Counted from the stretch's first letter, positions 31,746 to 39,600 are shown. The stretch: DNA of 64,000 bases from Halobacillus_A sp043497005 (GCF_043497005.1 NZ_JBIEKE010000001.1:558001-622000), one strand, 5' to 3'. Notes: generated by a model not told the origin, from the letters alone. Numbers and translations: made by a program.

Positions 31746-32472
31746 AGTTTTCACTCCTTCTTCTCGATTGGGTCCATCTATAGAATACAAGTAATAGATA
31801 GAAAACGCCAAAGACAAGAAGACCTAAATTCACTTGATAGCCAAGCCCAATATCGAGAAGCTTAAGAGCTGGGAACGATGCTGGGGGCTCGGTTAAAAAT
31901 AAATAATTGGTATGAAAAATTGAATTGAAAATACCGGCAGCTAAGGCATAAACGACGAGGTAACAATACGTTTCACACATCACTTTGAAATGAATAGGGG
32001 CAGACGTCGTGACGACGAGAAACAACCCCGTCCACGGAATTGCCATATGGTGGATGAAAAATTTCCAATATCGAAAATGTTCATACCCATGAGGGATCTC
32101 AGGCGTAATTAACGCGATGACTGCTGGAAGAATACCGATGAAAAAGTTGATCTGGATCATTTTTTTATTATAAGTAAGCAGTGAAATCATACCGATAAGA
32201 GAGGCAATACCACATAGATGAAGCGGAAGATACTCATAAGTTGTAAACAAACCGTGAGCATAGGCCCAGTACTGATAACTTGCCTCGGAAAGAAGAAGTG
32301 AAACTAGCAGCATCCATCTAACGATTTTATGGGCCTTGCTGCCTTTTACGAGATGTTTTTTATTAAGAAGGAGAAGGATCACCCCTAAACCGAATAGAAA
32401 GAGCATCACCAAATGACTTATTCCAAACATAATGAAGGGGTGATCGCTTCCTGCTGCAAACCATTTATTCAT
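31735..32472 (-). CDS. TIGR02206/YwaF family membrane protein
   Basis: A 245-residue integral membrane protein with about seven helices. LPLHLCGIASLIGMISLL, FFIGILPAVIALITPEIP and FFIHHMAIPWTGLFLVV carry the family's characteristic polar residues inside helices (His, Pro). The family is common in Bacillaceae and its function is unknown. It precedes and overlaps the Eis-like acetyltransferase gene, which suggests a shared operon. RBS AGGGGG precedes the ATG at 32472. Confidence 0.8.
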   Translation of the reverse strand: MNKWFAAGSDHPFIMFGISHLVMLFLFGLGVILLLLNKKHLVKGSKAHKIVRWMLLVSLLLSEASYQYWAYAHGLFTTYEYLPLHLCGIASLIGMISLLTYNKKMIQINFFIGILPAVIALITPEIPHGYEHFRYWKFFIHHMAIPWTGLFLVVTTSAPIHFKVMCETYCYLVVYALAAGIFNSIFHTNYLFLTEPPASFPALKLLDIGLGYQVNLGLLVFGVFYLLLVFYRWTQSRRRSENYGI

Positions 32473-32549
32473 ATAATAACCCCCTAGTGGTGCCAGCGCA
32501 CCTGTGCTATGATTTTATCATACTGCTTCGTCACGGAAGAGGTGGGAAA

Positions 32550-32756
32550 ATGACTGAAGTCAATTGTTTTACGTGTCAGCATTTTCATACGACGTGGAAC
32601 CCTCAATTTCCAAGAGGATGTAAAGTGTACGGATTTAAGGGAAAAGAGATGCCCTCTCAAACGGTTTTACGAACAACGGGCACCGCTTGTCTACAGTATG
32701 AGCGTAAATTAGCGGATCATGCTGGTTTGACAAAGAAAAAACGTCGTAATCTGTAA
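32550..32756 (+). CDS. Small cysteine-rich protein (often mislabelled uracil-DNA glycosylase)
   Basis: A 68-residue soluble protein beginning MTEVNCFTCQHFHTTWNP. Four cysteines (CFTC near residue 6, GC in FPRGCKVYG near 25, AC in GTACLQY near 49) suggest a zinc or iron-sulfur knuckle. Proteins with this CxxCxxF...PRGCKAYGFK pattern are common in Firmicutes and are frequently annotated uracil-DNA glycosylase, but at 68 residues it has no glycosylase fold. The basic C-terminus (KLADHAGLTKKKRRNL) could bind nucleic acid. The ATG at 32550 has AGAGGTGGG upstream. It is divergent from the YwaF gene. Confidence 0.75.
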   Translation: MTEVNCFTCQHFHTTWNPQFPRGCKVYGFKGKEMPSQTVLRTTGTACLQYERKLADHAGLTKKKRRNL

Positions 32757-32851
32757 ATATATTGAAATATCAGATTTTATATATTCTCTACATAAAAAGT
32801 GTGGTATGCTGATGAATATTTAGAACTAGATTGAAGGGAGATGAAATATTG

Positions 32852-34189
32852 ATGGAAAGAGAGAAGTGGGGCACGAAGCTTGGCTTCATGCTTGCTGCAA
32901 TGGGATCAGCCGTCGGTTTAGGAAACATATGGCGTTTCTCTTTTGTAGCAGGTAACAATGGAGGAGGCGCCTTTTTAATTTTATATCTCTTATTCGTGAT
33001 TTTAATTGCTGTACCTCTTCTGCTGACTGAAGTCAGCATTGGACGTAAAGCTCAAAGTGACGTTGTAGGTTCATATAAAAAACTGGCACCAGGAACTCCG
33101 TGGTTTTTAACTGGATTCTTCGGTGTATTAAGTGCTTTTTTAATTTTAGGTTTTTACAGTGTAGTGGCAGGATGGTCTATTTATTACTTTACAAATTACA
33201 TTACAGGTAATTTTGCTACTCAGCCTGCAGGCGGATATGAAGGTGCATTCGGCATGTTTATTTCTGATTCCTGGCAGCCCTTGTTTTGGGTAGCATTATT
33301 TATGGCTTTAACGATTTTTATTGTAGTCAGTGGTGTTAAAAAAGGTATTGAAGCGGCTAATAAAATATTTATGCCAGTCCTTGCTATCATATTAATTTTT
33401 CTTGCATTTTATAGTATTTCGTTAGAAGGGGCTTCAGAAGGGTTGAGGTTCTTGTTCTCACCAGACTGGTCAGCTTTCAGCGAACCTTCGATTTACATTG
33501 CAGCACTGGGCCAGGCCTTTTTCTCCCTAAGCTTAGGTATGGGGGCGATGCTGACGTACGGAAGCTACCTTTCAAAAGAGCATAAGCTTCCTGGGGCGAC
33601 GATGGGAATCGGCTTAATGGACTCGTTCTTTGCGATTATTTCAGGGATCGTTATTTTCCCAGCAGTCTTCGCCTTTGGCATTGACCCGTCTTCCGGACCG
33701 CCGCTCGTATTTATTACGTTACCTAGTATTTTTGAACAGCTGCCATTTGGCGGAGTTGTCGGGCTTGTATTTTTCTTCGCTCTTGTCCTAGCGGCGCTTT
33801 CGTCTTCGGTTTCAATTTTAGAAGTGCCGACGGCGTACTTTATGCGTGTCTTTAATTGGTCCCGCCGCTTTACGAGTTTACTTATGGGCGCTATTATGTT
33901 TGCGCTGGGTATTATTGTTTCTCTTGGCTTTGGTATTTGGTCAGGGGTAACACCGATTGGAGATAATGGGATTTTAGATTCTATGGACTATGTAGCCTCT
34001 AACGTTCTATTACCGCTGGGCGGCTTAACGATGGCTTTATTTGTCGGCTGGTATTTTACGAAGCAGCAAGCATTGGAAGCTACTGATTTCACTGGCTCTG
34101 CAGTAGGTAATGTATGGTACGCCATTATTAAATTTGTGGCACCAATACTAATTGTTCTTATTTTCTTGAACGCTTTAGGTTTTATTTAA
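32852..34189 (+). CDS. Sodium-dependent transporter, SNF/NSS family
   Basis: A 445-residue secondary transporter of the neurotransmitter:sodium symporter family (LeuT fold), with about eleven helices as in many bacterial members. The sodium and substrate motif AAMGSAVGLGNIWRFSFVAGNNGGGAF in helix 1 is intact, and FSLSLGMGAMLTYGSYL is the helix 6 region. The substrate is probably an amino acid or another small zwitterion; in a halophile compatible solutes are possible but unproven. AAGGGAG is 8-11 bases before TTG 32849 or ATG 32852. A strong terminator follows. Confidence 0.92.
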   Translation: MEREKWGTKLGFMLAAMGSAVGLGNIWRFSFVAGNNGGGAFLILYLLFVILIAVPLLLTEVSIGRKAQSDVVGSYKKLAPGTPWFLTGFFGVLSAFLILGFYSVVAGWSIYYFTNYITGNFATQPAGGYEGAFGMFISDSWQPLFWVALFMALTIFIVVSGVKKGIEAANKIFMPVLAIILIFLAFYSISLEGASEGLRFLFSPDWSAFSEPSIYIAALGQAFFSLSLGMGAMLTYGSYLSKEHKLPGATMGIGLMDSFFAIISGIVIFPAVFAFGIDPSSGPPLVFITLPSIFEQLPFGGVVGLVFFFALVLAALSSSVSILEVPTAYFMRVFNWSRRFTSLLMGAIMFALGIIVSLGFGIWSGVTPIGDNGILDSMDYVASNVLLPLGGLTMALFVGWYFTKQQALEATDFTGSAVGNVWYAIIKFVAPILIVLIFLNALGFI

Positions 34190-34194
34190 AAGCG

Positions 34195-34224
34195 AAGCTG
34201 CCTTTTAGTGAGGCAGCTTTTTTT
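34195..34224 (+). terminator. Terminator of the SNF transporter gene
   Basis: AAGCTGCCT / AGGCAGCTT around TTTAGTG, with a T7 run. Confidence 0.85.
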
Positions 34225-34322
34225 GATGAGTCATTTTTGCTCTTCAAACGGTGCAGCTGCGGGAGTGTTTATGCTGGTTGGTGCTTCCGTTGTTTCGTGG
34301 GGATTTTATCTGGAAGCATAAA

Positions 34323-34389
34323 GGGTACCAGGTACCGAAAAGCTGTAAAAGAGCGAAGTGCTAAGTGTGAATTTCGGTACCTGGTACCC
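34323..34389. repeat. GGTACC palindromic repeat, complete copy (family A)
   Basis: Perfect 18-bp inverted repeats GGGTACCAGGTACCGAAA (34323-34340) and TTTCGGTACCTGGTACCC (34372-34389) enclose 31 bases. The right flank (GGAAAGCGAAGTGTTTTGACGG) resembles other Bacillaceae dispersed repeats. There is no gene between 34225 and 34627. Confidence 0.8.
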
Positions 34390-34476
34390 GGTTTGAGAGG
34401 AAGATGAAGTCGAGCCCACGGAAAGCGAAGTGTTTTGACGGAGCGATAGTAAGAATCATTTATGGGCACATAAATA

Positions 34477-34534
34477 ATCCGAACTGATTTTAAAATATCG
34501 TTCGGATTATATTATGCCTTGTTCCGTTTTATCT
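34477..34534. repeat. Second copy of the CCGAAC..GTTCGG hairpin with conserved tail
   Basis: AATCCGAAC / GTTCGGATT plus the tail TTATGCCTTGTTCCGTTTTATC parallels 21957-22016 (TTATGCTTTATTCAGTTTTATC). Here no gene ends nearby, so this is a displaced copy of the yjiH-side terminator or a small repeat family. Confidence 0.45.
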
Positions 34535-34627
34535 CAGCCTCATGTACATGCAGGATAGCCGTTAATTTGTAAATCATGTTATGATAAGTGCGGATAAGTT
34601 AATTAAGGATAAAAGGAGTCTCATGAA

Positions 34628-34942
34628 ATGGCAATTTCAAATCAAACGATACTCAAAAAAATGTCGAGTGAGATACAAGAAGCGATGTTAAACCACGGAG
34701 ACGATTCCCGGGTGCGTGAACATGTGCGAGCAGTGAAGCTAATGGCTGATCTCGTGCTTGATGAAGGAAGCGCATCATCTGCTTCATCTTTAGCTAGTCA
34801 GAAAAGCTCAGTTCAAGAACCTACTGTAGAAGAGATCAGAAAGATGATGGGAAGCGATCAACCTGTCCAAAAGTCTTCATCAACTGATAAACCGTCAGAA
34901 GAACATGACGATGCAAATGGAAAGTCGATTTTTGATTTTTAA
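34628..34942 (+). CDS. ywdI: YwdI family protein
   Basis: A 104-residue cytosolic protein of unknown function. The N-terminal 45 residues (TILKKMSSEIQEAMLNHGDD, REHVRAVKLMADLVL) are helical and conserved in the YwdI family; a Ser-rich linker (GSASSASSLASQKSS) and an acidic C-terminal tail ending KSIFDF follow. RBS AAAGGAG precedes the ATG. Gene order ywdI-ywdK matches B. subtilis, which supports the assignment. Confidence 0.82.
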   Translation: MAISNQTILKKMSSEIQEAMLNHGDDSRVREHVRAVKLMADLVLDEGSASSASSLASQKSSVQEPTVEEIRKMMGSDQPVQKSSSTDKPSEEHDDANGKSIFDF

Positions 34943-34955
34943 GGGGTGACATACA

Positions 34956-35324
34956 TTGAAGATATTTTTACTATTAGGAGCGCTGAATGGATTTCTAGCC
35001 GTAGCACTTGGTGCATTTGGGGCCCATGGTTTAGAAGGGAAAGTTTCAGCCAAAGGATTAAGTCAGTGGGAGAAAGCTGTTAATTATCAAATGTTTCATA
35101 CGATGGCTTTATTCGTTACCGGGTTATTAATGAGCAAAATCCAGACGGGATTGTTGACCGGAGCGGGTTGGTTTTTCTTCATTGGGATTATTTTATTTTC
35201 AGGAAGCTTATACATTTATGCTCCATCTGGAATCAAAACGTTTGCCATGATTACGCCGCTCGGTGGATTATCCTTTCTCGTGGGCTGGATTTTGCTCGGT
35301 TATGCTGTTATGAAGCATTTCTAA
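34956..35324 (+). CDS. ywdK: DUF423 family membrane protein YwdK
   Basis: A 122-residue protein with four membrane helices of the DUF423 family. It opens with LLLGALNGFLAVALGAFGAHGL, the family signature, and contains KAVNYQMFHTMALFVTGLL and FSGSLYIYAPSG. Function is unknown. The start is a TTG at 34956 behind AGGGGTGA, 13 bases after ywdI. Its stop codon overlaps the stop codon of the convergent small membrane protein gene. Confidence 0.88.
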   Translation: MKIFLLLGALNGFLAVALGAFGAHGLEGKVSAKGLSQWEKAVNYQMFHTMALFVTGLLMSKIQTGLLTGAGWFFFIGIILFSGSLYIYAPSGIKTFAMITPLGGLSFLVGWILLGYAVMKHF

Positions 35325-35569
35325 AAGAAGAGGATCGTTGTAAATAGAAGGATGATAACTGCACGCAGCAACTGGCTTACACAAGAAGCAAGTTGCTGCT
35401 TTTTATATTCAATTAAACCTTCAACAAGTAAGCTTATGGATAAAATATAGAACATAAACAGGATGAGCCACTGGTTATCTAAATGGAAAATAGCAACAAC
35501 AGCAAGTAAAATAGCAATACAAAGTGAAGCAACCTGTAAGCGGACGAGCGGTTCATAGGGATGTCTCAT
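35321..35569 (-). CDS. Small membrane protein, unknown
   Basis: An 82-residue protein with three likely membrane helices: about 8-30 (VRLQVASLCIAILLAVVAIF), 33-52 (LILFMFYILSISLLVEGLI) and 62-80 (LLRAVIILLFTTILFF). A good AAAGGGGTGATC site precedes the ATG at 35569. I do not recognise a family. It lies between ywdK and gerQ, where Bacillaceae often carry small spore or membrane genes. Its TAG overlaps the ywdK stop by two bases. Confidence 0.65.
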   Translation of the reverse strand: MRHPYEPLVRLQVASLCIAILLAVVAIFHLDNQWLILFMFYILSISLLVEGLIEYKKQQLASCVSQLLRAVIILLFTTILFF

Positions 35570-35602
35570 TAGATCACCCCTTTCTGCAATAGTAAGCGAA
35601 AG

Positions 35603-36157
35603 TTAACGGGGAGAATAGTTGGTCAATCCGTTATTTCCACCATTGTAGGGATAGCTGTAATTGATTTCTTCATCAAATGTAATGTAATCCAGATAAACCA
35701 TAAGCAGAATGTAGCGTTTACCGGTTTGAGGGTCACTTAATATAATATGATCACGTCCAGCAGCTTCAATAATTCCTTTGAAAACTTTCGCATTCCATTC
35801 CTCGTTGTTTTCAAATGTCATATATACTGTAGCTTCTTTACCCCGGTTTAATCGCAGAATATTTTCAATGTAGGATTCTTCTACAGGGAGCATCCCATTC
35901 CCGTTGTTATTTCCATTAGTAGGTCCGTTATTGTTATTGTTCCCGTTAGACATATAGGGGACTTGCATTCCGTTCATGCCATTTCCATTATTGTTATTAT
36001 TCCCATTATTGCCGTTGTTTGCGTTTGTACTGTAATAACCATTTGATCCATTGGCACTCGCCATTGCATATTGGTACATATATGGATGGCCCGGATAGTA
36101 AGGCATTCCTGCATTCATCCCCTGCATCCCCTGCATTCCTTGGTGCTTCTTAACCAA
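35603..36157 (-). CDS. gerQ: Spore coat protein GerQ
   Basis: A 184-residue inner-coat protein needed for CwlJ localisation and cross-linked by transglutaminase in B. subtilis. The N-terminal half is low complexity (GMQGMQGM, then long runs of Asn and Gly). The conserved C-terminal domain (about 90-165) holds EESYIENILRLNRGKEATVY, WNAKVFKGIIEAAGRDHIIL and YLDYITFDEEI. The start appears to be TTG at 36157, eight bases after AAGGAG. It is the second gene after cwlJ on this strand with a 21-base gap, the usual cwlJ-gerQ pairing. Confidence 0.92.
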   Translation of the reverse strand: MVKKHQGMQGMQGMNAGMPYYPGHPYMYQYAMASANGSNGYYSTNANNGNNGNNNNNGNGMNGMQVPYMSNGNNNNNGPTNGNNNGNGMLPVEESYIENILRLNRGKEATVYMTFENNEEWNAKVFKGIIEAAGRDHIILSDPQTGKRYILLMVYLDYITFDEEINYSYPYNGGNNGLTNYSPR

Positions 36158-36178
36158 AACAATCACTCCTTCTTATTT

Positions 36179-36601
36179 TTAATAAACAGTAGGGCAATCA
36201 GCACGGGTCGGGGCAAAGAAACAATGAGACTTAAAACGCCCTACATTCGGCTGTCCAAACCATGTAGCTGGACATTCTCCCTGCGGCATAAAGAACCACA
36301 GCGTATTTGTCGCAGGAGAAAACCGCTCGCCGTTGATCACTCGCCGTGCCAAATTAATATCCCTCTGTCTCGCCCGTTGATAAAAATAACCCTTTTGCGT
36401 CGCCTCAAACCCACCGGGACTTTGAAAGACCATATTGCGGATGTTGCGAATGTCTTTAAAATCTAAACAGTCCGCACGCACCCTGTTCACCCCGGTATTC
36501 CCTACCATCAGCATCCCTTGCTTTCCATCTCCTTCTGCCTCGGCTCTCATTAAACGTGCCAGCAGCTTAACATCCTCTTCGTTGAATGGTACGACAGCCA
36601 T
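36179..36601 (-). CDS. cwlJ: Spore cortex-lytic enzyme CwlJ (cell wall hydrolase, SleB family)
   Basis: A 140-residue Hydrolase_2 domain protein that degrades cortex peptidoglycan during germination and depends on GerQ for placement in the coat. DVKLLARLMRAEAEGDGKQGM contains the catalytic Glu; MVGNTGVNRVRADCLDF, GYFYQRARQRDINLARRVI and the Cys-bearing CPATWFGQPNVGRFKSHCFF follow. The ATG at 36601 gives MAVVPFNEED, aligned with B. subtilis CwlJ (142 residues); the frame opens 12 codons further up but without support. A sigma-E-like promoter lies upstream. Confidence 0.93.
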   Translation of the reverse strand: MAVVPFNEEDVKLLARLMRAEAEGDGKQGMLMVGNTGVNRVRADCLDFKDIRNIRNMVFQSPGGFEATQKGYFYQRARQRDINLARRVINGERFSPATNTLWFFMPQGECPATWFGQPNVGRFKSHCFFAPTRADCPTVY

Positions 36602-36635
36602 GTCGGCACCCCACTTCGCAAACTGACTCTCTATC

Positions 36636-36665
36636 ACTATATGAATAAGCCTGCCTAAGATATGA
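36636..36665 (-). promoter_or_regulatory. Candidate sigma-E (mother-cell sporulation) promoter of cwlJ-gerQ
   Basis: On the minus strand TCATATC, 15-bp spacer, CATATAGT. This fits the sigma-E consensus (KMATATT, 13-15, CATACANT) with one mismatch in each box, about 35 bases before the cwlJ start. cwlJ is mother-cell expressed in B. subtilis. Confidence 0.5.
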
Positions 36666-36724
36666 ATAAAAATTGAAGGGGAGATTATAAGGGAGAACGT
36701 TCTTATTTTTAGTTGAATTGTTCA

Positions 36725-36759
36725 TAAAAAAGATCCCCGCGGCTTATGCCGGCGAGGAT
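36725..36759 (-). terminator. Terminator of hemQ
   Basis: On the minus strand ATCCTCGCCGGC / GCCGCGGGGAT with an ATAA loop, then T6. Confidence 0.75.
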
Positions 36760-36770
36760 TGTGGTCGAAC

Positions 36771-37508
36771 TTATACGTGTAAAAATTGTGGGATTTCATC
36801 TGTTTTCAGAAGGTTGCCTACGTAGAATGAACCAAAATCACCGTAGCGTGACGTTACTTCATCAAAGCGCATTTCATAGACGAGTTTCTTAAATTGAAGC
36901 ATATCATGCGCGAACAAAGTAACTCCCCATTCCCAGTCGTCAAACCCGATGGAGCCTGTAATGATTTGACGGATCTTGCCGGCATACTGACGGCCAGTCA
37001 TACCATGGGCATACATAAGCTTCGCACGCTCGTCTTTTTCAAGAACGTACCAGTTATCATTACCCTGGCGTCGTTTGTCCATGGGGTAGAAACAGATATG
37101 GTTCCATTTTGGCAGAATGGGTTTTAAGCGGCCCTGGATTTCAGGGTCGTTTTCATCCGCATTTCCCATATAGTTGGAAAGTTCCACTACAGAAACATAG
37201 GAGTAAGCTTTTGTCGTATACTCAGCCAGCTTCGATTTATTAAACGCTGTTTCAATCTCATTCAATTCTTCCATGGTAGGGCGGAGAATCATCATGACGA
37301 GATCTGCCTTTTGTCCAACAATCGTGTAAAGAGCGTGACTTCCTTGTTTGCTCTTTTCAGTCGTTTCCCATTTTTCAATAAATCCTTGAAATTCATGAAT
37401 GGCTTGTTCACGTTCTTCATTGCTCGCTTGTTTCCAAGCTGTCCAGTCGACGGTGCGGAAATCGTGCAAGCAATACCATCCATCCATTGTAACTACTGCT
37501 TCAGGCAT
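36771..37508 (-). CDS. hemQ: Coproheme decarboxylase HemQ (chlorite-dismutase-like)
   Basis: It performs the last step of the Gram-positive (coproporphyrin-dependent) heme pathway, oxidatively decarboxylating coproheme III to heme b. The dimeric alpha/beta barrel family is recognised from GWYCLHDFRTVDW at the N-terminus, FYPMDKRRQGNDNWY (catalytic Tyr), MYAHGMTGRQYAGKIRQIITGS (axial His) and DDWEWGVTLFAHDMLQFKKLVYEMRFDE. At 245 residues it is normal. It is divergent from pta, as ywfI and pta neighbour each other in B. subtilis. Confidence 0.95.
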   Translation of the reverse strand: MPEAVVTMDGWYCLHDFRTVDWTAWKQASNEEREQAIHEFQGFIEKWETTEKSKQGSHALYTIVGQKADLVMMILRPTMEELNEIETAFNKSKLAEYTTKAYSYVSVVELSNYMGNADENDPEIQGRLKPILPKWNHICFYPMDKRRQGNDNWYVLEKDERAKLMYAHGMTGRQYAGKIRQIITGSIGFDDWEWGVTLFAHDMLQFKKLVYEMRFDEVTSRYGDFGSFYVGNLLKTDEIPQFLHV

Positions 37509-37638
37509 GATAGGATCGCTCCTTTTATGTGAATTGTTATAGTATTTTCATCTTATTCAATATAACACAATTCAACGTAAATTATCATTTCAGCTAATTT
37601 GAAAGTATTGTGAACAAAAAAATAGGGTAAAGATAATA

Positions 37639-37652
37639 TGTAATCGCTTAAT
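37639..37652 (+). promoter_or_regulatory. Possible cre site upstream of pta
   Basis: TGTAATCGCTTAAT matches the first 12 of 14 positions of TGWAANCGNTNWCA. CcpA is known to activate pta in B. subtilis from an upstream site, and this lies about 85 bases before the start codon. The last two bases do not fit. Confidence 0.35.
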
Positions 37653-37736
37653 ATGAAAAATTCGTTTCGAAATACTTTTAATTAAACACAAAAGGTCTTA
37701 TTATATAGTACAGAAAATAAATTGGAGGGTTAAAAG

Positions 37737-38708
37737 ATGAGTAACCTATTTGATACATTGAAAGCCAAAATGAGTGGTGAAAGCAAGAAAGTCGTCTTTC
37801 CTGAAGCTTTAGATGAACGAATTCTGACTGCAGTAAGCAAACTTGGGGCAGAAGGTTTTGTGAAACCTGTACTAGTTGGAAATAAAGGTGAAGTAGAACA
37901 GAAAGCAGCTGAAGTAGGAGTAGACATTTCCACATCCGAGATTCTGGATCCAGCCAGCTATGAAGCTTTTGACGAGATGGTGGCAAGCTTCGTAGAACGA
38001 CGTAAAGGAAAAGCAACGGAGGAGCAGGCTCGCGAAATTCTGCAAGGCGGCAACTATTTCGGAACAATGCTCGTTTATATGAACAAAGCTGATGGACTTG
38101 TAAGTGGAGCGGCTCACTCTACAGCAGATACGGTTCGCCCGGCCCTGCAAATCATTAAGACGAAGCCGGGAATCAAAAAGACATCCGGCGTCTTTATCAT
38201 GGTTAGGGATGAAGAAAAGTATGTATTTGCGGATTGTGCCATCAACATTTCACCGGACAGTCAGGACCTGGCAGAGATCGCGTTAGCAAGTGCGGACACC
38301 GCTGCGCTGTTTGACATCGATCCAAAAGTAGCGATGCTGAGCTTTTCTACAAAAGGTTCAGCGAAATCACCTGAAACAGAAAAAGTAAACGAAGCTGTAG
38401 AATTGGCAAAGCAGCAAAATGGAGAACTTTTAATTGACGGAGAATTCCAGTTTGATGCAGCATTCGTTCCTTCTGTAGCTCAGAAAAAAGCACCGGATTC
38501 GCCACTAAGAGGGGAAGCGAACACGTTTATCTTCCCAAGTCTTGAAGCGGGAAACATCGGGTACAAAATTGCCCAGCGCTTAGGGAATTTTGACGCAGTA
38601 GGACCTATCCTTCAAGGTTTGAACCAGCCAGTGAATGATTTATCTCGCGGCTGTAATTCAGATGATGTATACAAGCTTGCTATTATTACAGCAGCTCAAT
38701 CTCTATAG
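37737..38708 (+). CDS. pta: Phosphate acetyltransferase
   Basis: A 323-residue short-form Pta interconverting acetyl-CoA and acetyl phosphate in overflow metabolism. Conserved segments: KVVFPEALDERILTA, GGNYFGTMLVYMNKADGLVSGAAHSTADTVRPALQII (SGA-H-T motif), FADCAINISPDSQDLAEIA, PKVAMLSFSTKGSAK, LIDGEFQFDAAFVP and the C-terminal RGCNSDDVYKLAIITA. RBS GGAGGG is well placed before the ATG. It stands alone between hemQ and lipL. Confidence 0.96.
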   Translation: MSNLFDTLKAKMSGESKKVVFPEALDERILTAVSKLGAEGFVKPVLVGNKGEVEQKAAEVGVDISTSEILDPASYEAFDEMVASFVERRKGKATEEQAREILQGGNYFGTMLVYMNKADGLVSGAAHSTADTVRPALQIIKTKPGIKKTSGVFIMVRDEEKYVFADCAINISPDSQDLAEIALASADTAALFDIDPKVAMLSFSTKGSAKSPETEKVNEAVELAKQQNGELLIDGEFQFDAAFVPSVAQKKAPDSPLRGEANTFIFPSLEAGNIGYKIAQRLGNFDAVGPILQGLNQPVNDLSRGCNSDDVYKLAIITAAQSL

Positions 38709-38725
38709 CAGCAATACCAACCGCA

Positions 38726-38738
38726 GGTACCTGGTACC
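38726..38738. repeat. GGTACC repeat, single arm (family A)
   Basis: GGTACCTGGTACC lies between the pta stop codon and the shared terminator. Only one arm remains; no partner arm is present within 100 bases. Confidence 0.55.
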
Positions 38739-38744
38739 TTAAAT

Positions 38745-38787
38745 AAAAAAGCACTGGAGCTTAGTCTTGAATCTGCTCCAGTGCTTT
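38745..38787. terminator. Bidirectional terminator between pta and lipL
   Basis: AAAGCACTGGAGC / GCTCCAGTGCTTT with a 14-base loop. A and T flanks suit both strands. The lipL stop codon lies in the loop. Confidence 0.85.
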
Positions 38788-39600
38788 ATTATTGCGGATA
38801 ATCATCTGTTCAAAACGCTTCGTGAACGTTTCAATTTCTTCACCTTCTAATGAATTCGCTACGAGACGATCTGACCATTTATTTAACTGATAAAGAATAC
38901 GGTTTCTCACATCTTCCACTGTTAAATCTGCGCCAAGCAGTTCGTTGAGTGAAGCCATGACCGATGGGTCTATATCTGGATATTGAAAGCGTGTGGGCTC
39001 CTCATTGAGGCCGGCCTTGTAAAAGTTCTTCAGCAGTGCAGCACGTTCGGCTCCGCTTCCGGTAACGTCTAAATAAATTTGAACCGCGGATCCTCGTTTC
39101 ACACGGCGCTGGGATATCCCTGCAAACTTTTTACCCCCTATACTTAAATCATAAGTCCCGGGGCAGTATGACTGGGTGATTTCGTAAGCTTCAATCTGGT
39201 CAGTGAGGTCAGCGAACAAGTGCTGAATGAATTTGACCATCGCTTCATAGCCGTCGTGAATGTTAACTTCTTTGGCGTCTGGAAAAATAAGTGATAGGTT
39301 CAGTACGCCTTCGTCGAGTACGACGGCGAGGCCGCCTGAGTTGCGGACGACGACTTGATAGCCTTGCTCTTTTAAGTAATCGATCGCTTCAGCAATATGG
39401 GGGAGGCGAGCGTCCGGGATGCCGAGGACCACCGTGTCGTGATGGACCCAAAGGCGCGCAGTCGTTGGGGATTCATGCTCACCGACAGAAATGGCCAGTG
39501 CGTCATCAATAGCGAAGGACTGCAGCGCTGAGAAAGTCGGCCCCATATTGCTTTGGTCAATAAAGCGGTAAACCGCTGGATGTAATAATTGCTTTGACAT
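38761..39600 (-). CDS. lipL: Octanoyl-[GcvH]:protein N-octanoyltransferase LipL
   Basis: A 279-residue amidotransferase that moves octanoyl groups from GcvH to lipoyl domains of 2-oxoacid dehydrogenases. The BPL/LplA fold is shown by VVVRNSGGLAVVLDEGVLNLSL. The catalytic cysteine sits in ITQSYCPGTYDLSIGGKKFAGISQRR, the LipL pattern (the Lys of KKFAGISQRR is also conserved). The ATG at 39600 has AAAAAGGAG upstream; the open frame extends 48 codons further but into sequence containing GGTACC repeats. The order pta, lipL, ywfO is as in B. subtilis, but lipL is inverted here relative to pta. Confidence 0.92.
   Translation of the reverse strand: MSKQLLHPAVYRFIDQSNMGPTFSALQSFAIDDALAISVGEHESPTTARLWVHHDTVVLGIPDARLPHIAEAIDYLKEQGYQVVVRNSGGLAVVLDEGVLNLSLIFPDAKEVNIHDGYEAMVKFIQHLFADLTDQIEAYEITQSYCPGTYDLSIGGKKFAGISQRRVKRGSAVQIYLDVTGSGAERAALLKNFYKAGLNEEPTRFQYPDIDPSVMASLNELLGADLTVEDVRNRILYQLNKWSDRLVANSLEGEEIETFTKRFEQMIIRNNKALEQIQD

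Noticed and set aside
32550..32756. Uracil-DNA glycosylase function for the 68-residue protein
   Set aside because: It is far too short for a glycosylase fold and lacks the GQDPY and HPSPLS motifs.
36694..36703. AGAACGTTCT palindrome upstream of cwlJ as a LexA box
   Set aside because: The half sites GAAC and GTTC abut without the four-base spacer required by the GAAC-N4-GTTC consensus.
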